Below, piece by piece: positions 6,148 to 12,942 of a DNA stretch of 24,675 bases (position 1 is its first letter; each line of letters starts with the position of its first letter). The translations under genes were made by a program, and so were the position numbers. The stretch comes from JANXQE01 sp035651635. Its GTDB lineage: Bacteria; Verrucomicrobiota; Verrucomicrobiia; Limisphaerales; UBA8199. The DNA is taken from NCBI GenBank assembly GCA_035651635.1, contig DASRFK010000005.1, forward strand, positions 1 through 24,675, in the 5' to 3' direction. The notes beneath the pieces were generated by a model. The model ran no database searches, had not been told where the DNA came from, and was given only the letters and a program-made list of their open reading frames with translations.

Positions 6148-7532
6148 ACAGCGCAAGGAGCGAAAATCGCCTCGGTCATTCCGTGAATGATCTTCTTGTC
6201 CGGCGGACAAATAGTGGCCAGCGCACCACCCAACTGGGCCCGCGCGGCATCGCCCTGTCCGCTGACAAAGTAATACGGGCAGAGCCGGACCCGGCCTTCC
6301 ATTGGCATCACCTGGCCCTGGTTGAAATCAAACCACCTTGCCTGGACGAGCGACGGCTTATGGTATCGCTGCAGCACGTACGGTGTTTGCGGGAACTCCG
6401 AGAGCGCTTTGTCAATCGCCGCGGTCCATTCGCTATGCGGTAAATCGCTGCCAAGGTAGACGCCCCGCGCGCCCCAGGCACGCGGCGAGAAGCCTGACAC
6501 CTTCAAGATCAGCTCCCGCTCTTTGTGCGACAAAAGTTCGAGCTGGCGCCAGTCCGTCAGGTCCAGTTCGGGAATCGCCGCATGCGGAGGCAAGGGAGCG
6601 GGATCCAGGAGCCAGCTATAAGGCACCAATTTAAGCAGCCGTTGAAAAAAGCTCTCGCCCAACTCCTGGCGCCAGTAAGGCTGCAAGTTTCTGTTCCAGA
6701 GCAACGCGAACAACATCTTCTCCTCGAAAACCGGTTTGGGCGGCGGTGTCAGTTGGATCCGTTTGGCTGCGGCTAATTCCAGGATTGCCTTTGAATTCGA
6801 GACATTGGGCAGATCGAACAGCTCAAAAAAGCGGTAAACCGCATCGCCCTCGGCAAACTCGCGAAAGCTCGCATCCTGCGTTCTGAACCTCGAGCTATCC
6901 AATTGGTCCGCCACCCAAATCATTTCCGGACGGTACGTGGCCGCTTCCTCGGAGACGACGATATGCACGTGGTGTGCGTCGCCAAAAATGCTGGCGAAAC
7001 CTTCCAGCATCCCATTCGCGCCCCCAAGCAGGGCTGGCCTTTTAGCCGATGAAGCGCTGGTGTCAACGCCGGTTGCCGGCTGCTCCAGTTCCAGTTTGCT
7101 GTAGACTTTATTTAGCCAGGCCGTGAGGCCGATGCCGCCGGGGACGGAATCCAATTCCGTAACACTGAGTCCGTGCTCGGTGATCAGCAAGTCGGGCCGG
7201 ATCACTCGCGGCACTTCATTCTTGAACGCGGGAGAGCGCTGCAATGCGATTAACTCCGCCGGTTTGCCCTGGTCCAGCCAGCGCGCCACCCACTCGGGTT
7301 GCTTGCCTTCGGCGCTCTTGCGGTACAACAAATTTACGGCGCGATAAAATTGAAGAAAAACACGACCTAACGTTTCCAGTTCCTTAGCCACGTCGCCCGC
7401 CAGCCGAAACGGCTCGGGCGAGACCCGCCACTCGTGACCGGCGAACAAGCCTTGGGCCGGCATGTTTTCGCGCACAAAGCGCGCGCGTTTGGCCGCCATG
7501 TCCACCGAATTCCCTTGAGCAACGCTTTCCAT
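6144..7532 (-). CDS. ATP-grasp-like protein of unknown function
   Basis: This 462-residue cytoplasmic protein was not matched to a named enzyme. It resembles circularly permuted ATP-grasp proteins (the glutathionylspermidine-synthase-like group). VIRPDLLITEHGLSVTELDSVPGG (about 110-133) looks like the substrate-site E-x-D/N-S-x-P segment. LILKVSGFSPRAWGARGVYLG (341-361) looks like the ATP-binding lysine strand and glycine loop. PYVLQRYHKPS (384-394) looks like the hinge, and RVRLCPYYFVSG (414-425) like a metal or phosphate-binding strand. If so, it would form an amide or peptide-type bond using ATP. The start at 7532 is chosen for the GGAG six bases upstream; the frame also opens with TTG at 7544. 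It overlaps marC by four bases (ATGA), so the two are probably made together. Confidence 0.6.
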   Translation of the reverse strand: MESVAQGNSVDMAAKRARFVRENMPAQGLFAGHEWRVSPEPFRLAGDVAKELETLGRVFLQFYRAVNLLYRKSAEGKQPEWVARWLDQGKPAELIALQRSPAFKNEVPRVIRPDLLITEHGLSVTELDSVPGGIGLTAWLNKVYSKLELEQPATGVDTSASSAKRPALLGGANGMLEGFASIFGDAHHVHIVVSEEAATYRPEMIWVADQLDSSRFRTQDASFREFAEGDAVYRFFELFDLPNVSNSKAILELAAAKRIQLTPPPKPVFEEKMLFALLWNRNLQPYWRQELGESFFQRLLKLVPYSWLLDPAPLPPHAAIPELDLTDWRQLELLSHKERELILKVSGFSPRAWGARGVYLGSDLPHSEWTAAIDKALSEFPQTPYVLQRYHKPSLVQARWFDFNQGQVMPMEGRVRLCPYYFVSGQGDAARAQLGGALATICPPDKKIIHGMTEAIFAPCAV

Positions 7533-7629
7533 TCCCAGCTCCAATTACCAGCTTAGCCGCAAATCATCGGGCACACCTTAGTTTAGATGCGTGCGAGCGT
7601 CAAAAATGAATCCGGTCGTGCTGGAGGCC

Positions 7630-7741
7630 CTTAGAGCGTGTTGGGCGCGGGCGTATGGGTTCGGAGTCCCGCCTTTAGGCGGCCCGACGCCAAACCGCCT
7701 AAAGGCGGGGCTCCAAACCAAATTCTAAAACACGCCCTTAG
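7630..7741. repeat. Nested inverted-repeat element (MITE-like) overlapping a stop codon
   Basis: The inner arms are 7658-7682 and 7695-7719, 25 bases each with two mismatches that can form G-U pairs, centred on CCGCCTTTAGGCGG-type sequence. The outer ends, 7630-7642 and 7729-7741, are also inverted copies (11 of 13 positions; core GCGTGTT/AACACGC). The right end covers the TAA stop (7738-7740) of the epimerase-like gene. The nested structure suggests a small non-autonomous mobile element, which may double as a terminator for the sugar operon. Confidence 0.6.
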
Positions 7742-8379
7742 ACATCGTTCAACCATTCGCGCATCGTTTTCGGATCTTCCTTGAACATGAGTGACCCCGG
7801 AACGATGAAGTCGGCCCCGGCAGCTTTCAACAGCGGTACCGTCTCGCGCCGGATCCCTCCGTCCGCTTCAATTTCCACCGCGAGCTTTCTCTGGGAGATA
7901 ATTTTGCGGCCTTGAGCGATTTTGGCGGGAATGGAAGAGTCCATGGAAGCTCCCTTAATCCCCAGGGCCGTGCCGATAATTGTCACCAGGTCCAACTGCT
8001 CCCAAAACGCATCCAGCACCTGTAGCGGCTCAGAAATGGACAAGGAAATGCCGGCAAACTTTCCCTCCGCTTTGATCCGTCGCAGGACTGCGCCCGGATC
8101 GGGCACTGAGTCATAGCAGAAGATAATTCCATCAGCCCCTGCTTCCACGAAGGGCTCAACCCACGCCAGCGGATCCGTCACCATCAAATGCACTTCGAAA
8201 GGGAGGTTGGTATGCGGCCGCAGGGCCCGGACCAGGTCGGGAAAGAACAGCAGGTTCGGGACGTAATGGCCATCGGCGACGTCCAGGTGGAACCGCTCGG
8301 AGTAAGGCTCGACGCGGCGGATCTCGGACACGAGGTTGGCAAGATCAGCCGACCAGAGTGAAGTGGAACATTTTAACAT
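7738..8379 (-). CDS. Ribulose-phosphate 3-epimerase-like protein, divergent
   Basis: This 213-residue TIM barrel belongs to the Rpe superfamily by HLDVADGHYVPN (31-42), FEVHLMV (61-67), EADGGI (171-176) and the C-terminal FIVPGSLMF phosphate site. Metal-site residues H31, D33, H64 and D173 are present. However, the methionine of the usual DVMDG is alanine (A35), and the canonical MxVNPGFGGQ loop is replaced by IGTALGIKGAS (135-145). The substrate is thus probably not plain ribulose 5-phosphate; another ketose phosphate is likelier. The start at 8379 overlaps the hydrolase stop by seven bases (ATGTTAA), while the longer frame up to 8577 would overlap that gene deeply. It is the last gene of the five-gene sugar cluster. 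Confidence 0.8.
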   Translation of the reverse strand: MLKCSTSLWSADLANLVSEIRRVEPYSERFHLDVADGHYVPNLLFFPDLVRALRPHTNLPFEVHLMVTDPLAWVEPFVEAGADGIIFCYDSVPDPGAVLRRIKAEGKFAGISLSISEPLQVLDAFWEQLDLVTIIGTALGIKGASMDSSIPAKIAQGRKIISQRKLAVEIEADGGIRRETVPLLKAAGADFIVPGSLMFKEDPKTMREWLNDV

Positions 8380-9182
8380 AGGAACTGCGTATGAAGGAAA
8401 TCCGCCACTGCTGTATTCAAATCCGATTTGTATCGCGCCAGGCTGACCGACTTGGGCGTAAGCGCCAGGAATTGGGCATTGGGAATGTGGCGCGCGAGGA
8501 CTTCCGCAAAAGCAAATGGGTGCACGGGATCGCCGTGAGTGGCCAGCACCAGGGCGGGCTGAGAAATGCCGCGCCATTGCGCGCGGTCACGGCTCGGTGC
8601 ATCTCGAGGGATATGCTCGAGCAGAGTCGTCGTTTCCGAGACTCGTGGATCCGAAAAGAAGGCCAGCAACGACTCGGCGGAGTCGGAGGACGCTTTTGCG
8701 ATCGACTCGAAAAGAGCTGTTTGAGTAAATAGTTTTTGAGCCTCCTGCAGCTCGTGGACCTGGAGCAATTGGGCGATCGTTCCGAATAATCGCGCGTTCG
8801 GTTCGTTAGGCGAATCGAGCCAGGCTGGTCGCAACAGAACCAGGCCGAGCACGCGTCGGGGATAACGCAACGCGCAGTTGAGCGCCACCCCGGCGCCCAT
8901 GGAAGTCCCGCCAATCACCGCGCGCTCGACGCCAAGCTGGTTGAGCAGGGCGATCAGGTCGTCTGTGAAGCGATCAAAGCGCAACTCTTCGACCGGGCCT
9001 AGGGCATTGGTCCTGCCATGGCCGCGGCAATCCATGCCGATCAACCGGGAACCGGAAGGAAGCTCGAGCAGTGAAAAGATCTTGTCGATGTTGCCTCCCA
9101 GCCCGTGCTGAAAGACCACCGGCAGCCCACTGCCTCGATCGAGGTAGTGGAATTCAAGGTTATCGTGAAAAAATAGCGCCAC
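8373..9182 (-). CDS. Alpha/beta-fold hydrolase (possible lactonase)
   Basis: This 269-residue protein from a GTG at 9182 starts like the family (FFHDNLEFHYLDRGSGLPVV), which is why this start is preferred to the ATG at 9230. HGLGG (26-30) is the oxyanion-hole turn. GMDCRGHGRT (49-58) is a conserved turn. GGTSMGAG (91-98) carries the nucleophile S94, and HGDPVHP near the C-terminus carries the probable acid. No histidine is evident at the usual C-terminal position (the segment reads LTPKSVSLARYKSDL), so catalysis may differ or the histidine may lie elsewhere. It overlaps the TIM-barrel gene by about 23 bases and the epimerase-like gene by seven. In a sugar-oxidation operon, hydrolysis of a sugar lactone is a reasonable guess, not shown by sequence. 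Confidence 0.8.
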   Translation of the reverse strand: MALFFHDNLEFHYLDRGSGLPVVFQHGLGGNIDKIFSLLELPSGSRLIGMDCRGHGRTNALGPVEELRFDRFTDDLIALLNQLGVERAVIGGTSMGAGVALNCALRYPRRVLGLVLLRPAWLDSPNEPNARLFGTIAQLLQVHELQEAQKLFTQTALFESIAKASSDSAESLLAFFSDPRVSETTTLLEHIPRDAPSRDRAQWRGISQPALVLATHGDPVHPFAFAEVLARHIPNAQFLALTPKSVSLARYKSDLNTAVADFLHTQFLC

Positions 9183-10008
9183 TGGTGGTGAGGTGCTTTT
9201 GCAAAAACGCGACCGCCGCCGGTACTTCATCCTCGCTCAGGCTGTGCAGGATCACTGGGCCATCAAATCCAGCGCACCGGAGTAAACCAAGATAGCAATG
9301 GTAGTCCAGTTTGCCGCGCCCGGCGGCCACGTGGCCTGTCATCCCGCGAGCAAGGTCTTTCGCGTGCGCGATAACAATGTCCGACCCGAGCAGATCAACC
9401 GCTTTTGCAAGAATTTCACATTGCCGGGCGAGGTCCCCAACATGGACTAGATTGGCGGCATCGAACACGATTTTCAGGCGCGGCGATGCCAGTTGATCGA
9501 GCAGCGCGCGAGCCTTTTTCGCCGAATCGATGACGTTGGCCGGTTCAGGCTCGATCCCGAGCGCGATGCCGCTCTCTTCGGCCACTGGCAACAGTTGTTC
9601 CAGCGCGGCGAGCAGGTCGTTCCAAGCGCCGGTGGAATGATTGTCTGGATGAGCGCGCCACATATCCTGAGGGTCGCGGGTGCCCGTGCAGAGGGTCACG
9701 ACGCCGGCGCCCAGTTCCTTGCTGGCACGGATGAGCTTCTGAAGCCTGGCTAACTCCTGGCCCCGCTTGGCGGCGTCTGGATCGATGAGATTACACGTCC
9801 CCGAAATCGCCGCCATGCTCAGCGAGAGTTGGTTCAACTGCGTACGGATTGCTGCCGCCAGAGCCGGATCGATCTTCTCAGGTAAAGTCGGCAAGCCAGC
9901 GCACGAGAAATTGAATTGCACACATTCCAAGCCGTGGCCCTTTACGGCGGCCAACGTTTCCTGCCAGGTCGCTCGAATAAAGGTTTTCGCGAAGATCCCC
10001 GCCTGCAT
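9160..10008 (-). CDS. Sugar phosphate isomerase/epimerase-type TIM barrel (xylose isomerase-like)
   Basis: This 282-residue AP-endonuclease-2/xylose-isomerase-like TIM barrel has the expected metal-ligand strands: GIEPEPANV (E153), IVFDAANLVHVGD (D183, H189) and IVIAHAKDL (H215). The last strand reads VILHSLSED where the family often has a glutamate. GAGVVTLCTGTR (101-111) is the typical strand-4 segment. Members isomerise, epimerise, dehydrate or decarboxylate sugars and sugar acids. The start is the ATG at 10008, with GGAGG at the right distance upstream, and it overlaps the dehydrogenase stop as TGATG. It is the second of four overlapping genes and so presumably made in fixed ratio with them. 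Confidence 0.85.
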   Translation of the reverse strand: MQAGIFAKTFIRATWQETLAAVKGHGLECVQFNFSCAGLPTLPEKIDPALAAAIRTQLNQLSLSMAAISGTCNLIDPDAAKRGQELARLQKLIRASKELGAGVVTLCTGTRDPQDMWRAHPDNHSTGAWNDLLAALEQLLPVAEESGIALGIEPEPANVIDSAKKARALLDQLASPRLKIVFDAANLVHVGDLARQCEILAKAVDLLGSDIVIAHAKDLARGMTGHVAAGRGKLDYHCYLGLLRCAGFDGPVILHSLSEDEVPAAVAFLQKHLTTSGAIFSR

Positions 10009-11081
10009 CAAACGCCTCCAGTGACTTCGGCCAACGTGACTTTCTCCCCGAATTCCGCCGAACGTGCAATGGCCACCATAGCGCGCATGGCCGCAACGCC
10101 GTCATCGATGCTCGCGCCGCGCTGCGATTTGCCGTGAAGCACCGAGTCCGCGAAGCTTTCGATTTGAAGCTTGTACGTGTAAGCGTCTTCGCCCAGGGGC
10201 CGGGAGATTTGCCGTGTCTTCTCCGAAAAACATTCTACCAGGCTGGATTTGTGGAACCACGGAAGGAAAAGCTTGCCTTGAATGCTGCCGTGCTCGCCGT
10301 AAATGCGAAAACCTTCCTCGAAATCGCCGCGGACTGGGATTGTCAACTCAAGATGGCCCAGAGCGCTACTGGCAAGGTCCGCCTCGATAAACCAGCACAA
10401 TGTGCCGCAGCGTTCCGAGCAACGCGCCCGCACTGCGGTGATCTCGCCGGCCAGGAAGCGAGCCGTGTCGACCAGATGACTTCCGTGGGTGAGCATATAG
10501 TACCGGCGTTTGTCAGCTTTGGGATTTCCGGCCGGGCGCCTCGCTTTCAGGCTGGTCCGAACGAGCGGTTGCAGATTGTCCGTCATGGTGTAGCGGAAAG
10601 TGCTGTCGCAGTACCAGGAACGAAACGCGATCAGGCCCCCGAGTTCTCTCTCGACGAACTCTTTGGCGTAGGCGACGCCGGGATCGAATCGGCGGTTGTT
10701 ACCGATTTGAAAAACGAGGCCTCGGGCTAGCACTTCCTGGCGAAGTTGTTCGCATTCTTCAATTGAGACGCCCAGCGGCTTTTCCACCAGCACGGCTTTG
10801 CTCGCCCCAATGACCATGCGGGCCAGTGGCACATGAAACTGGTCGGCCGTCCCAATGATGACCGCCTCGACTTTCGGATCCGCGAGCATGTCTTCCAGCC
10901 GATGGTAGGTCACCCGGGGTTCGTGCAGGACCGCCATTTTTTCCACCAGATCATCGGCGAGATCGCAGATGGCATACAACTCGGCATTGCGCGCTTTGCG
11001 GCACGCATCGAAATGGGCAATTTGCGAGATTGGTCCGCAGCCCAGAACACCGATGCGCAAGAGCCGTTGTTCCTTGTTCAT
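10008..11081 (-). CDS. Gfo/Idh/MocA-family NAD(P)-dependent oxidoreductase
   Basis: This 357-residue protein has the N-terminal Rossmann motif GVLGCGPIS (11-19), an acidic strand-2 end (ICD, D40), and the family's EKP motif (E100-K101-P102, in VLVEKPLG), whose lysine is catalytic. HGSHLVDTARFLAG (199-212) is the substrate-side G-x-x-H-x-x-D segment with likely catalytic histidine. Such enzymes oxidise sugars, inositols or sugar acids at a hydroxyl using NAD(P). GAGG lies six bases before the ATG at 11081. It is the first of four tightly overlapping genes and lies 131 bases after the RLP gene, separated by a palindromic repeat. Context suggests it oxidises the incoming sugar of the pathway. 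Confidence 0.9.
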   Translation of the reverse strand: MNKEQRLLRIGVLGCGPISQIAHFDACRKARNAELYAICDLADDLVEKMAVLHEPRVTYHRLEDMLADPKVEAVIIGTADQFHVPLARMVIGASKAVLVEKPLGVSIEECEQLRQEVLARGLVFQIGNNRRFDPGVAYAKEFVERELGGLIAFRSWYCDSTFRYTMTDNLQPLVRTSLKARRPAGNPKADKRRYYMLTHGSHLVDTARFLAGEITAVRARCSERCGTLCWFIEADLASSALGHLELTIPVRGDFEEGFRIYGEHGSIQGKLFLPWFHKSSLVECFSEKTRQISRPLGEDAYTYKLQIESFADSVLHGKSQRGASIDDGVAAMRAMVAIARSAEFGEKVTLAEVTGGV

Positions 11082-11142
11082 GGAGAGCCTCGACGCTTTT
11101 TAACGCGCATTGGGACCATGAACCCAAACTGCGCTGCGAAAG

Positions 11143-11183
11143 CTCCACCCTCTCCTGGGGGAGAGGGCCGGGGTGAGGGTGAG
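11143..11183. repeat. Palindromic GC-rich element between RLP and dehydrogenase genes
   Basis: CCCTCTCC-TGGG-GGAGAGGG (11148-11167) is a perfect 8 bp hairpin. It is followed by GGGTGAGGGTGAG-type sequence, which read on the minus strand is CTCACCCTCACCCC-GGCCCTCTCCC. From memory, sequences of this form recur between genes in many bacterial genomes. Lying within the presumed operon, it could lower or separate expression of the four downstream genes from the RLP gene. Confidence 0.6.
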
Positions 11184-11212
11184 CTTTTTGCGTTCATGGT
11201 TCATGGAAAGGT

Positions 11213-12775
11213 TTAGGGATATCGCTGGCGAAGCGCCTCACGTAATGCCCCGAGGCGTTTGCGCGCGGCCACACCCCGCAACGCCGAAAGGTGTTTGCTC
11301 ATGGGAACATCCCGGAGCTCGCCGGAACGATGCACCTCAAGGGCCTGAAGCATGGCTTCGGCTCCCAATTGCGGTGACGGGCGGCCCCGTTTGTCTTTGA
11401 TCGAGTTAATGGCCGATCCTGCCAGGAACAGGACTTGTCCGGTGAGCCCGCGCCGTTCCGCATCGGCGAGGTTCAAGCCAATGTTGCCTTGGTCGAGCGC
11501 GCCAGCGCGAACAATCATTGTCGGCGCAATGCCCGGAAGCGGGCGCGTCAAAGTTTGTTCCGAGGCGGTCCATTCGGCTCCATACGGCAAGAGGAAAGGC
11601 TTGCCAGGCCGGACGGGCGCGGTTTGACGGAAATCGATCCCATCGAGCCGGGCGAGCAGATCGATCACCTCGCGCCAGATGCCGCGCGTCTTGATACCGA
11701 TTCCGGCGTTGTGCCCGTACAACGCTGGCGGATTCGGACGCGATTTGACGGCTTCGCGGATCATCCGCACGGTTCCGCCGGCAAAAGTCTCGCTAAACAT
11801 AAGCCCGGTGGCGCCTGCTTCGAGGGCGGCTTCGGCCAAGGCGAGGATCTCGTGCGGCGCGGCGCTGATGTGGGGAGCGAAGATCAAGCCTAAGCCACCG
11901 CGTTGCCGTCCGGCCTTTCGGATCGCCGCCACCGCCAAGCGGGTCCGTTCGGCTACGGGACAATAATCCAGGTTTGGATACAGGTCCTCGTCTTCCTTGA
12001 CGAACAGGAAAAGCCGGCAAGTGGCGATCTGTGCTACCAGAGCACCGACGTCTTGGGCCGTGATGCCAGCGGTCGGTTTCAGAATCGTTCCAAAGGCAGG
12101 TTCATCCTGGCCGAAACCAGTCAATTTCCGCACGCCGAACGGGCCGTGCGCGGGACCGGGGAAAGTTCGGATGACTTTTTCGGGGATCTGCAGACCGATC
12201 AATCGCGCGTCCTGGTTTTCATACACATCAAAAACAATCGCCGCAGCGACGGTGTGCAGTATGTCGCACGAGGTCAGATGCCCATCCGGCTGCAACATCA
12301 TCTTTAACGGGAATGCAACGTGAACCAGGCCCAATCGATTCGTGCGGTCAAACGCATCGGTGCCTGCCGGACGCGCCGCGCACGCGGCCAGCAGCCGGCG
12401 GGCGGACTTCCCAGTCCGCAGAGATCCTCCAACTGAATCTGGCGCAGAAGGAGTTTTTGTCGCCAGCAGAGGTGGTTCGTCGCTGCGGGCAACGGATGCC
12501 CGCGCGCCCGCTGCCGCATTAATTCGGCGTTCCGGCAGCAGTGAGCCGGCGGGCGGTAGCTTCACCCCGATGGTAGCGTGGTAACTGATCTCCTCGACGG
12601 CCTGCTCGAGCTTTTGCGACCGGAACGCGAAAAAATACGTGGCGACGATGCAGTCTTCCAGGATCGGCGCTGGTCTGGCGGCCAATCGTTCGCCAATAAT
12701 CGCGCGCAAGCATTCCTCTCGCTTTGCGCCGTCATGCCAAAGCAATGCCAGAGCTTTAGCCCCGGGGCTTTTCAT
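11213..12775 (-). CDS. Rubisco-like protein (form IV RLP), sugar-acid pathway type
   Basis: This 520-residue protein is rubisco-like. IVATYFFAFR (43-52) starts the N-terminal domain, FGTILKPTAGIT (228-239) carries the strand-1 lysine K233, and LFVKEDEDLYPN (257-268) holds the carbamylation lysine K260 with metal ligands D262 and E263. GHNAGIG (354-360) carries the H294-type histidine H355. The position equal to rubisco K177 is threonine and the usual loop-6 GKxxG is not seen, so it is not a CO2-fixing rubisco. Known RLPs enolise methylthiopentulose phosphates or act as decarboxylase/transcarboxylase in apiose use; the dehydrogenase-TIM barrel-hydrolase neighbours favour the second type. It is about 100 residues longer than usual: about 40 at the N-terminus, where an in-frame TTG near codon 23 with GAGAGGA upstream could be the true start, and a low-complexity stretch at about 79-140. 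Confidence 0.9.
   Translation of the reverse strand: MKSPGAKALALLWHDGAKREECLRAIIGERLAARPAPILEDCIVATYFFAFRSQKLEQAVEEISYHATIGVKLPPAGSLLPERRINAAAGARASVARSDEPPLLATKTPSAPDSVGGSLRTGKSARRLLAACAARPAGTDAFDRTNRLGLVHVAFPLKMMLQPDGHLTSCDILHTVAAAIVFDVYENQDARLIGLQIPEKVIRTFPGPAHGPFGVRKLTGFGQDEPAFGTILKPTAGITAQDVGALVAQIATCRLFLFVKEDEDLYPNLDYCPVAERTRLAVAAIRKAGRQRGGLGLIFAPHISAAPHEILALAEAALEAGATGLMFSETFAGGTVRMIREAVKSRPNPPALYGHNAGIGIKTRGIWREVIDLLARLDGIDFRQTAPVRPGKPFLLPYGAEWTASEQTLTRPLPGIAPTMIVRAGALDQGNIGLNLADAERRGLTGQVLFLAGSAINSIKDKRGRPSPQLGAEAMLQALEVHRSGELRDVPMSKHLSALRGVAARKRLGALREALRQRYP
12375..12538. repeat. Palindrome cluster inside the RLP reading frame
   Basis: Four inverted repeats lie within the coding region: 12375-12388 (GCCGCG-CA-CGCGGC), 12402-12419 (GCGGACT-TCCC-AGTCCGC), 12485-12503 (GCGGGCA-ACGGA-TGCCCGC) and 12511-12538 (CTGCCG/CGGCAG). 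They encode most of RLP residues 80-133, a stretch rich in Ala, Arg, Ser and Pro that does not match the rubisco fold. The style matches the intergenic hairpin clusters at 4694-4811 and 19210-19309, so an in-frame insertion of such an element is the best explanation. Confidence 0.6.
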
Positions 12776-12942
12776 CGCGGATAAAACAGGAACGCATGCT
12801 GAACGTGTAACCCAAGTTCAATCGAATGCAACGTTTGAAAACCGCTTGACGAATGGCTCCCGACGATTTAAGGGAAAGTGACTAAGCCATGTTTCCAAAA
12901 AGCGCATGCGTCTTCACTGCATGTAAAAACCGGGAAGGCATT
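12776..12942. promoter_or_regulatory. Divergent control region between the RLP operon and the CBM6 gene
   Basis: Genes diverge from this interval, so it should hold both promoters. Only weak candidates are visible: TTGACG at 12846-12851 with a poor -10 on the plus strand, and TTGCAT with TACACG on the minus strand. No clear operator palindrome was seen. GGGAAGG (12932-12938) is the likely ribosome binding site for the CBM6 gene. Confidence 0.3.

Noticed and set aside
8380..8577. N-terminal extension of the epimerase-like gene
   Set aside because: It lies wholly inside the hydrolase gene in another frame and has no similarity to the family; the ATG at 8379 gives a normal-length protein.
11213..12775. 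True CO2-fixing rubisco large subunit
   Set aside because: The K177 and loop-6 features are missing and no small subunit or phosphoribulokinase is nearby; form IV RLP fits better.
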